DNA of 5,034 nt from an uncultured Alphaproteobacteria bacterium (GTDB lineage: Bacteria > Pseudomonadota > Alphaproteobacteria > Rs-D84), in assembly GCA_937888635.1 (NCBI GenBank), contig CALARG010000063.1, forward strand, positions 1 through 5,034. Reading direction: 5' to 3'. Position 1 is the first letter of the stretch. The number at the start of each line of letters is the position of its first letter. The notes below the pieces were generated by a model that ran no database searches, had not been told where the DNA came from, and saw only the letters and a program-made list of their open reading frames with translations. The position numbers and the translations under genes are program-made. Shown one piece after another: positions 1-4,279 of this stretch.

Positions 1-894
1 AATGTTTTGGATGCCAAACCGCATAAATTGCCATTCGGTATTGCCCAAATTGGCAAGGCGTTTCGTAATGAAATTTCCCCACGCGGATTTGTTTTCCGTA
101 TGCGTGAATTTGAACAGGCAGAAATGCAGTATTTTGTAAATCCATCTGATGACGAAGCGCAACACAAAATGTGGATGGATGCGCGTATGGCATGGTGGAT
201 AAACGAATTGGGAATACCTGCGGAAAAGTTGCGTTTTATGCCACACGAAAAATTGGCACATTATGCCAAGGCCGCCGTTGATATTGAATATGAATTCCCA
301 GATGGCTTTGACGAAGTAGAAGGCATTCATAATCGCCAAGATTTTGACCTGGGCTCACATACCAAGGCACAGTCTGATTTCAAGATAAATGCAAATGTAT
401 TGGAAAACAAAGACAGTACAACCAAATTGTCATACAGCGATCCACAAAGTGGCCAGAACTTTCTGCCATATGTAATTGAAACTGCAATGGGTGTAAACCG
501 CGCCATGTTGGCGGTAATGATTCAGGCGTACGAAGAAGAAGATCTGGGCGATGGCAAAACGCGTACTGTTTTGAAATTAAAGCCATCACTGTCCCCGGTC
601 AAGGCCGCAGTGATTCCATTGGCGCGCAATGTTCCGGAATTGTTAAACATTTCAAATGATATTGTGGCCACCCTGCGCAAGATGGCGATTGGTCGCATAG
701 AATTGGAAAATTCTGGCAACATTGGCAAGAATTATCGTCGTCACGATGAAATTGGCACACCGGTATGCATAACGGTTGACCACCAGACAATGGAAGACGG
801 CACCGTCACATTGCGTCACCGTGACACAATGGCCCAGGAACGCGTTGCGATTGCGGATGTTCCGGCTCGTGTCCTGGAAATAATAAACGGCTAA
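1..894 (+). CDS. glyS: Glycyl-tRNA synthetase, dimeric (alpha2) class II type, 5'-truncated by the window
   Basis: It charges tRNA-Gly with glycine in the cytoplasm. The reading frame is open from base 1, so 297 residues are visible and the N-terminal part (motif 1 and the start of the catalytic core) lies outside the window. Class II motif 2 is plain at visible residues 18-42 (FRNEISPRG, then FRMREFEQAE). A motif 3-type segment, ETAMGVNRAML, is at about 159-170. The anticodon-binding domain fills about 195-297, with the family-typical RRHDEIGTPVCITVD and the TVTLRHRDTMAQER strand pair. This is the single-chain GlyRS related to eukaryotic, archaeal and Gram-positive enzymes, not the alpha2beta2 GlyQ/GlyS pair. 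The symbol is used as for other bacterial single-chain enzymes; glyQS is also used. The gene ends in TAA just before an intrinsic terminator. Confidence 0.96.
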   Translation, partial: NVLDAKPHKLPFGIAQIGKAFRNEISPRGFVFRMREFEQAEMQYFVNPSDDEAQHKMWMDARMAWWINELGIPAEKLRFMPHEKLAHYAKAAVDIEYEFPDGFDEVEGIHNRQDFDLGSHTKAQSDFKINANVLENKDSTTKLSYSDPQSGQNFLPYVIETAMGVNRAMLAVMIQAYEEEDLGDGKTRTVLKLKPSLSPVKAAVIPLARNVPELLNISNDIVATLRKMAIGRIELENSGNIGKNYRRHDEIGTPVCITVDHQTMEDGTVTLRHRDTMAQERVAIADVPARVLEIING

Positions 895-901
895 TATAAA
901 C

Positions 902-926
902 AATCCCCCAACATTGGGGGATTTTT
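902..926 (+). terminator. Intrinsic terminator of the glycyl-tRNA synthetase gene
   Basis: Stem AATCCCCCA (902-910) pairs with TGGGGGATT (915-923) around the loop ACAT. The U-tract continues to 926. It begins 7 bases after the stop codon at 892-894. The minus-strand RNA terminator lies only a few bases away, so the two convergent transcription units each stop at their own hairpin. Confidence 0.9.
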
Positions 927-932
927 AAATGA

Positions 933-964
933 ATAAAAAAATACCGCCGTTGCCGGCGGTATTT
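933..964 (-). terminator. Intrinsic terminator of the minus-strand RNA
   Basis: Read on the minus strand, an 11-bp perfect stem AAATACCGCCG / CGGCGGTATTT (plus positions 954-964 and 939-949) encloses the loop GCAA. It runs into a T-tract, the complement of the A-run ending at 935. It lies in line with the minus-strand promoter at 1132-1160 and defines the 3' end of the RNA. Confidence 0.88.
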
Positions 965-1129
965 CCGAGTGCCCCGAAAGGAAGGAAAGGAGAAAAAGAA
1001 ATTGGGCACTCTAAACTTGTGCTGGGGCCCAGAGTCCAGAGGAGAGAGAATGTAGGAGGGAGTCTGAACCTCTGGTCCCCACAGTTGCTTTCGCACCTGG
1101 TCATCGGGATTCGTCCCCTCTGACGAATC
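933..1129 (-). ncRNA. Structured non-coding RNA with pyrimidine-rich (anti-Shine-Dalgarno-like) loops
   Basis: This is a transcript of about 190 nt bounded by a consensus promoter and an intrinsic terminator, with no credible ORF. The 5' end is probably between 1129 and 1122. In minus-strand order I see four hairpins before the terminator. The first has arms 1129-1122 and 1115-1108 (8 bp); a competing fold pairs GUCA/UGAC around GGGA-CGAA-UCCC. The second, 1099-1082, is capped by a GAAA tetraloop with one G.A mismatch. The third, 1080-1070 with 1034-1024, has one mismatch and an alternative 7-bp register; its 35-nt loop contains UCCCUCC and UCUCUCUCC. The fourth is an 8-bp stem, 1011-1004 with 974-967, and its 29-nt loop is almost pure C/U. 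None of the hallmark sequences of RNase P RNA, SRP RNA or tmRNA is present, and the chain of local hairpins is unlike 6S RNA. The function is inferred only: the loops could pair with purine-rich ribosome binding sites. Confidence 0.72.
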
Positions 1130-1131
1130 GA

Positions 1132-1160
1132 AATATAGTATACAAAAAACGATTTGTCAA
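1132..1160 (-). promoter_or_regulatory. Sigma70 promoter of the minus-strand RNA
   Basis: On the minus strand, TTGACA (plus 1160-1155) is followed by a 17-bp spacer and TATATT (plus 1137-1132). This is a full -35 consensus and a 5/6 -10. The expected start is about plus 1126-1122. A second TTGACA lies 12 bp further upstream (plus 1172-1167), forming a direct repeat TTTGTCAA at plus 1153-1160 and 1165-1172. It is spaced wrongly for this -10 and may be incidental. This looks like the strongest promoter in the left half of the window, which suits an abundant RNA. Confidence 0.85.
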
Positions 1161-1215
1161 GTGTTTTGTCAAAAAAAAATTTAGTATTGTGTTTTTTTAT
1201 GTTTTTAGTCACTCA

Positions 1216-1225
1216 TTCCTAGGAA
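1216..1225. promoter_or_regulatory. Perfect 10-bp palindrome between divergent promoters
   Basis: TTCCTAGGAA is a perfect palindrome. It sits between the minus-strand RNA promoter (1132-1160) and the probable plus-strand promoter (1236-1264) of the HTH gene. The location would suit an operator serving both. A single short palindrome can also arise by chance, and no second copy was noticed in the window. Confidence 0.25.
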
Positions 1226-1235
1226 ATGCTACTTG

Positions 1236-1264
1236 TTGTTTTGCCCGGATTTCTGGAATAAAAT
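1236..1264 (+). promoter_or_regulatory. Probable promoter of the stand-alone HTH gene
   Basis: TTGTTT (1236-1241), a 17-bp spacer and TAAAAT (1259-1264) make a weak -35 with a good -10. Transcription would start near 1271, inside the first arm of the inverted repeat at 1269-1299, leaving a leader of about 50 nt before the ATG at 1324. No better candidate lies between the divergent RNA promoter and the gene. Confidence 0.5.
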
Positions 1265-1268
1265 CGGT

Positions 1269-1299
1269 ACAGGTCAGACAAAAAATCGTATTGACCTGT
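1269..1299. promoter_or_regulatory. Inverted repeat at the HTH gene start site, likely operator
   Basis: ACAGGTCA (1269-1276) and TGACCTGT (1292-1299) are perfect 8-bp inverted arms separated by 15 bases. Their centres are 23 bp apart, about two helical turns. The pair straddles the predicted transcription start of a gene encoding a small DNA-binding protein. It therefore fits an autoregulatory operator bound by a dimer. The alternative is a leader-RNA hairpin with a 15-nt loop ahead of the ribosome binding site at 1311-1318. Confidence 0.5.
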
Positions 1300-1323
1300 G
1301 CAACCAATAGAGGGAGAGAAAAA

Positions 1324-1569
1324 ATGACACATGAAGAGGTTTGGCGCGCCATAGAACGCTTTGCAACTGAACATGGTATGTCGTGTTCTGGTTTGGCAAA
1401 ATGCAGTGGACTGGATCCAACCACATTTAACAAAAGCAAACGTTGGTCCAAAGAAGGGCAACCGCGTTGGCCGTCAACCAACAGTATTTCCAAGATTTTG
1501 GCATCAACCGGTGCCAAGATTCAGGATTTTACTAAATTTATTGGCATGCCAGATGCGGCACGCGAATAA
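1324..1569 (+). CDS. Stand-alone HTH protein resembling the N-terminal domain of S24/LexA-like phage repressors
   Basis: An 81-residue DNA-binding protein, probably a transcriptional regulator. The sequence MTHEEVWRAIERFA at the start, the HTH at about residues 19-40 (SGLAKCSGLDPTTFNKSKR) and the RWPSTNSISKILASTGA segment at 48-64 match the N-terminal half of alphaproteobacterial S24-family (LexA/CI-like) regulators as I know them. Those are usually about 200 residues or more, with a C-terminal self-cleaving peptidase. Here the protein stops soon after the HTH and a terminator follows, so the peptidase domain is absent and is not hidden in another frame. ATG 1324 is chosen because AGGGAGAG (1311-1318) lies just upstream; an open frame extends back to 1189 without an RBS. 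The inverted repeat at 1269-1299 suggests autoregulation. A missing peptidase domain implies control that does not depend on RecA-stimulated cleavage. Confidence 0.85.
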   Translation: MTHEEVWRAIERFATEHGMSCSGLAKCSGLDPTTFNKSKRWSKEGQPRWPSTNSISKILASTGAKIQDFTKFIGMPDAARE

Positions 1570-1593
1570 ATAAAATCTGGATTTCGACACCCC

Positions 1594-1628
1594 AAAAACC
1601 GCATCCGCATAAACTGATGCGGTTTTTT
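1594..1628 (+). terminator. Intrinsic terminator after the HTH gene
   Basis: AAAAACCGCATC (1594-1605) pairs with GATGCGGTTTTT (1616-1627) around a 10-nt loop and runs into a T-tract. The A-rich 5' arm means it could also stop transcription on the minus strand. The next gene starts almost immediately, so that gene needs its own promoter or readthrough. Confidence 0.85.
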
Positions 1629-1638
1629 GTTGGACATC

Positions 1639-2085
1639 ATGCATAATATAGACTATCATTCAATCATGCTAAATGGCGTTCGTATTTATACATCTGATAG
1701 AATATGGCGACAAATCTTGGCGGATTTTGGGGCAACTGTCCTGGACGCGCCAACAATCACAGACTTAAATTTTGATGATTTAGAAGTGGCAAGCATCGTT
1801 TCGCCAATGCAATTAAAGTCTTTAATACTGTCTGCGACAGATAATACCAACCTAATAACCCAGATAATGGGGCGACGCGTATCATTATCAGCACTGCAGA
1901 CACAAATTATCGCATTACTGTACAAAACAGGCGGCCTGTCATACCAGGATTTGCGCACAGCCATGGGTTTTGCGCCCGATGTTGCAACACACACAATTGA
2001 CACTGCAATTTATCAACTGCGCCAAAAATACGGGCGTGATTTCATTCAAAACATAAATGGGGTATATAAACTTGGCAAATTATAA
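1639..2085 (+). CDS. Unrecognised protein with a C-terminal winged-helix-like region, overlapping birA
   Basis: I do not recognise the N-terminal half (residues about 1-80, containing GVRIYTSDRIWRQIL). The C-terminal part (about 82-148) reads like an OmpR/PhoB-type winged helix. A helix LSALQTQIIALLYKTGGLSY is followed by a recognition-like segment with IYQLRQKYGRDFI and a closing NGVYKLGKL hairpin, comparable to the I..LR.K....I..V.G.GY.L pattern. No receiver-domain aspartate pattern is evident, so it is not a standard response regulator. The start is uncertain: ATG 1639 (148 aa) has only a weak GGA upstream, ATG 1666 (139 aa) has none, and TTG 1627 falls in the terminator tail. A TAATAT near 1644 could be a -10, which would favour a short-leader start at 1666. 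The 3' end overlaps birA, suggesting cotranscription and coupled translation. Confidence 0.7.
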   Translation: MHNIDYHSIMLNGVRIYTSDRIWRQILADFGATVLDAPTITDLNFDDLEVASIVSPMQLKSLILSATDNTNLITQIMGRRVSLSALQTQIIALLYKTGGLSYQDLRTAMGFAPDVATHTIDTAIYQLRQKYGRDFIQNINGVYKLGKL

Positions 2086-2737
2086 ACTGATATCTTTTGA
2101 TAAAATCCCCAGTACCCAGGACCACGCGCACGAATTAATTGCGCAGGGTGGGGCATCTGACCACACGGCCATTTGGGCATTGGCCCAGTCTGCCGGTCGC
2201 GGTCGTTTTCGTCGCCCATGGGTGTCGCACCATGGTAATTTGTATGTCAGTTTTATTTTTGATTGTCCTGAACGCGATGCGCGCCTGTCTTATTCTGTTG
2301 CGGTTGCAATTGCAGAAACAATTGCGTCATTTGGAATACATCCAACAATTAAATGGCCAAATGATATTCTGGTTGATGGGAACAAGATTTCGGGTTGCCT
2401 GATTGAATATTCCGGACGCTATGTAATTGTGGGGATTGGTATTAATGTAATGTCAAATCCAACCGTTGATAAATACAAAACAACCAAGATGGATAATTAT
2501 TCAGATGTCCCACTGGAAATATTGTTAAAGCGTTTAATGCGAAATCTAGACAAATGGATGTCTGCTGATTTTCGCTATGTACGTGAACGTTGGCTGGATT
2601 TGGCGGCGTGTTTAAACTGCCCAGTAAAGTACCAGGGACAAATGGCGACATTGGTTGGAATAAATGAAAATGGTGCACTGGTTCTGCGCCGTGATTCACG
2701 ATATATTCTGGTCTATGGCGATGAAATAAGTGTGTGA
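2057..2737 (+). CDS. birA: Biotin--[acetyl-CoA-carboxylase] ligase, class I (no HTH domain)
   Basis: It makes biotinyl-5'-AMP from biotin and ATP and transfers biotin to the carrier lysine of acetyl-CoA carboxylase and related enzymes. The catalytic domain shows the N-terminal FDKIPSTQDHA (14-24), the adenylate-binding loop GRGRFRRPW (47-55, normally GRGRxGRxW), KWPNDIL (99-105), NKISGCLIE (109-117) and GIGINV (126-131). The C-terminal beta-barrel is at about 185-226. The 226-residue length leaves no room for the N-terminal repressor HTH of E. coli BirA. The start is uncertain: ATG 2057 has no clear RBS and overlaps the upstream gene by 29 bp, whereas TTG 2072 has GGGG at 2059-2062 and gives a natural start just before NYKLISF. 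The loop change FRR for xGR alters a usually glycine-containing position. Confidence 0.93.
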   Translation: MGYINLANYKLISFDKIPSTQDHAHELIAQGGASDHTAIWALAQSAGRGRFRRPWVSHHGNLYVSFIFDCPERDARLSYSVAVAIAETIASFGIHPTIKWPNDILVDGNKISGCLIEYSGRYVIVGIGINVMSNPTVDKYKTTKMDNYSDVPLEILLKRLMRNLDKWMSADFRYVRERWLDLAACLNCPVKYQGQMATLVGINENGALVLRRDSRYILVYGDEISV

Positions 2738-2772
2738 AATATCCCGGTTTTCTGCGGGTTGTAAATATTTGC

Positions 2773-2801
2773 TTGACTTTTTTGTAAAAATATGCTAATA
2801 T
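2773..2801 (+). promoter_or_regulatory. Strong extended -10 promoter at the head of the phage-like block
   Basis: TTGACT (2773-2778), a 17-bp spacer and TAATAT (2796-2801), with TGC directly before the -10 (TG at 2793-2794), make an extended -10. The start is expected near 2808. It is unusual because two intrinsic terminators follow within about 75 bases, before the first coding region at 2899. Confidence 0.85.
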
Positions 2802-2827
2802 ACAAGACATAAACAGCACAGATTATA

Positions 2828-2854
2828 TCCACATTTAGATGTGGAATTTTTTTT
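2828..2854 (+). terminator. First of two promoter-proximal terminators
   Basis: TCCACAT (2828-2834) and ATGTGGA (2839-2845) form a 7-bp stem with loop TTAG, then eight T from 2847 to 2854. The stem begins about 20 nt after the predicted transcription start, so a transcript stopping here would be about 45 nt long. Confidence 0.75.
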
Positions 2855-2855
2855 A

Positions 2856-2882
2856 CCCCATGCACATGCGTGGGGATTTTTT
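2856..2882 (+). terminator. Second promoter-proximal terminator, adjacent to the hydrolase RBS
   Basis: CCCCATGC (2856-2863) and GCGTGGGG (2868-2875) form an 8-bp stem with one G.U pair and loop ACAT, followed by six T (2877-2882). The CCCCA arm could instead pair with TGGGG at 2886-2890, the start of the G-run used as ribosome binding site for the gene at 2899. It could therefore affect translation as well as termination. Confidence 0.75.
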
Positions 2883-2898
2883 ATCTGGGGGGGAAATC

Positions 2899-3309
2899 AT
2901 GAATTTGACACTGATACATAACACGGACATGTCCGCAGGCCTGGCATATAAAATTGCGCGCCTGGTATACGCACAGACAGGTGCCACATCCCTGCCCGGG
3001 GTAGAGGCCTTAACCAGCATGATAAAAAATCTGTCCGATGCATCTGGTGTCTCTATCGCGGATATAATATCTGATAAAACAATATTTGATGCATTGTCAG
3101 ACATATCGCCACGACATTCGCGTACCATGGTTTTGCCAACCGATCGTGGTTTTCAAATGTGTCTGCGCGTGGCAAAACGGATGTTGCGTGGCGGATTAGC
3201 CGACTGTTGTTACGGTGCAACACGATTTCATCATTCTGACACAATGCCCGAATGGGCGCGCGCCCGTGGATATATCATGGATATAGATGGAATGCTGTTT
3301 TATTTATAA
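2899..3309 (+). CDS. SleB/CwlJ-like cell-wall hydrolase, probable phage endolysin
   Basis: A 136-residue protein of the SleB hydrolase_2 type, which cuts glycan strands of peptidoglycan. The C-terminal signature is clear: DCCYGATRFHHSD (102-114), then PEWA (117-120) and IDGMLFY (129-135), the family's GA-x-x-FH...W...G...FY pattern. The N-terminal LAYKIARLVYAQTGATSLPGV (15-35) aligns with the family helix carrying the catalytic glutamate, but position 26 is Gln where I expect Glu. The middle portion is shorter than in spore-lytic homologues. No signal peptide is visible, so export would need a holin; the next gene encodes a small membrane protein. ATG 2899 is chosen because a purine block (GGGGGGGAAA) precedes it; the frame extends to 2839 but that stretch is terminator DNA. 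Whether it is active depends on position 26. Confidence 0.82.
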   Translation: MNLTLIHNTDMSAGLAYKIARLVYAQTGATSLPGVEALTSMIKNLSDASGVSIADIISDKTIFDALSDISPRHSRTMVLPTDRGFQMCLRVAKRMLRGGLADCCYGATRFHHSDTMPEWARARGYIMDIDGMLFYL

Positions 3310-3322
3310 CAGGGATTTTAAG

Positions 3323-3520
3323 ATGAAGCGAATATTACATGGTGGATACCTGACGGGTTATCGCACATACATTGTTTCTGCAACGGGTATAATATCTGCA
3401 ATTGGTGCATATCTGGTCGGTGACACAGATTTATTTATAACATTGCAATCAGTTTTTACACTGGCAGGAATTTTCTTCTTGCGTAAATCAACAGAAAACA
3501 AAGGAAAAGAAAATGGATAA
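3323..3520 (+). CDS. Small two-helix membrane protein, holin-like
   Basis: 65 residues with a basic N-terminus (MKRILHGGYLTGYRTY) and two hydrophobic helices at about 15-33 and 38-54, separated by a short GDTD turn. It ends in a charged tail, RKSTENKGKENG. Size, topology and position directly after a phage-type hydrolase and before the scaffold gene fit a holin that would let the hydrolase reach the wall. Holins share little sequence, so this is inference. ATG 3323 has AGGGA at 3311-3315; an upstream in-frame ATG at 3287 lies inside the hydrolase and has no RBS. The gene starts 13 bases after the hydrolase stop and overlaps the scaffold gene by 8 bases, indicating one operon with coupled translation. 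Confidence 0.75.
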   Translation: MKRILHGGYLTGYRTYIVSATGIISAIGAYLVGDTDLFITLQSVFTLAGIFFLRKSTENKGKENG

Positions 3521-4169
3521 CATCCCAGAAAAATTCTTAAACACAGATGGAACATTAAACACAACTGCATTAATAAAATCATACACTGAATTAGAAAAAA
3601 AGATTGGAACAATGATCAGTGTACCAAATGCAGATTCTGATGATGCGACGCGTGAAAAGTTTAATCGTGCAATTGGTGTGCCGTCATCTGCATCTGAATA
3701 TCCAACACATGAATTATATGATGATGAAAATCTGCGTGAAAAATTTTTTGAAATTGGTCTGACAAAAAGTCAGGTTGAAAAAATATATGACATTGCGAAC
3801 GAATTTTTATCACCATTGGTTTCTGATTTATTTTCTGCCCAAGATGAGAGTTGTGCAATAAATGAATTAAAAAATTTCTTTGGTGATGCGCAAAAAATGA
3901 ATGATGCATTACATGCGATAAATGAATTTGGAACGCGTTTCCTGCCACGCGCTGCATTTGATGAACTGTGCGCTACACCACAGGGAATCCAAAGCGTCTA
4001 CAAGATGATGCAATCAATGGAACCTGATGTTCAAACAGAAAAAAATGATACAAAAAATTTAACAGATTCTGATTTGCGTCGCATGATGCGTGATCCAAAA
4101 TATTGGCGCGACGGAGATGCAGAATACATTAGAAAAATAGAAAACGGTTTTAAAAAATTATATTCATAG
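3513..4169 (+). CDS. Phage capsid assembly (scaffolding) protein, T7-like family
   Basis: 218 residues, strongly acidic N-terminal two thirds and helix-rich. It opens with the family-typical IPEKFLNTDGTLNTTALIKSY (4-24), then a Tyr-Glu-Leu-Glu helix. An IGVPSSASEY segment at 54-63 and a long helical core follow. The C-terminal block, residues 183-203 (SDLRRMMRDPKYWRDGD), closes with FKKLY. Alphaproteobacterial phage and prophage proteins next to the major capsid gene share the MRDPRYWRD-type tail, and T7 gp9-like scaffolds bind capsid through their C-termini. It would template procapsid assembly and then leave or be degraded. AAGGAAAAG (3501-3509) is the RBS. The capsid gene follows only after an intervening histone-like gene, a departure from the usual direct scaffold-capsid adjacency. 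Confidence 0.8.
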   Translation: MDNIPEKFLNTDGTLNTTALIKSYTELEKKIGTMISVPNADSDDATREKFNRAIGVPSSASEYPTHELYDDENLREKFFEIGLTKSQVEKIYDIANEFLSPLVSDLFSAQDESCAINELKNFFGDAQKMNDALHAINEFGTRFLPRAAFDELCATPQGIQSVYKMMQSMEPDVQTEKNDTKNLTDSDLRRMMRDPKYWRDGDAEYIRKIENGFKKLYS

Positions 4170-4191
4170 ATAAAAAAATTACTTTTTCTTC

Positions 4192-4221
4192 TTTACTAAT
4201 ATTCATATTTCATGATAAAAT
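4192..4221 (+). promoter_or_regulatory. Probable promoter of the histone-like gene
   Basis: TTTACT (4192-4197), an 18-bp spacer and TAAAAT (4216-4221) predict a start near 4228. It lies in the 110-base gap after the scaffold stop. With the terminators at 4712-4787 it would make the histone-like gene its own transcription unit inside the phage block. Confidence 0.5.
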
Positions 4222-4230
4222 ATAAAGTAA

Positions 4231-4249
4231 GAACAAAACAGATTTGTTC
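4231..4249. promoter_or_regulatory. Inverted repeat at the start of the histone-like transcript
   Basis: GAACAAA (4231-4237) and TTTGTTC (4243-4249) are perfect 7-bp arms around ACAGA. They sit immediately downstream of the predicted transcription start. The repeat could be an operator overlapping early transcribed DNA or a 5'-UTR hairpin stabilising the message; there is no U-tract, so it is not a terminator. Confidence 0.45.
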
Positions 4250-4279
4250 TATCCAAAAACTAGTTAAAGGAGAGAAGTA

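Noticed and set aside
929..1123. Plus-strand ORF of 64 codons (from ATG 929)
   Set aside because: It has no RBS and is composed of purine-rich loops and hairpin arms. It lies antisense to a region with a consensus minus-strand promoter and terminator, so it is a shadow of the structured RNA.
933..1129. Identification of the RNA as RNase P, tmRNA, SRP or 6S RNA
   Set aside because: I could not find the RNase P GAGGAAAGUCC block, an SRP GGAAG..AGCA tip, a tmRNA tag reading frame with a CCA-ending acceptor, or the long end-to-end helix of 6S. A covariance search could still overturn this.
806..1212. Two minus-strand ORFs of about 95 codons covering the RNA locus
   Set aside because: They run through the promoter, hairpins and terminator of the RNA, have no ribosome binding site, and give low-complexity protein without a recognisable domain.
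1189..1323. N-terminal extension of the HTH protein to 1189
   Set aside because: The extension would translate the probable promoter and the operator-like inverted repeat and has no RBS. ATG 1324 has a good RBS and matches the family start.
2057..2402. Second plus-strand ORF inside birA (from 2139)
   Set aside because: It is an out-of-frame shadow of birA, whose frame carries all the ligase motifs.
2743..2760. Terminator for birA (CCCG...CGGG hairpin)
   Set aside because: The stem has only four base pairs with an 8-nt loop and a tail of two T, too weak to call. birA transcripts may instead end at the hairpins at 2828-2882.
2839..2898. N-terminal extension of the hydrolase to ATG 2839
   Set aside because: This start is inside the first terminator hairpin. 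ATG 2899 has a purine-rich RBS directly upstream.
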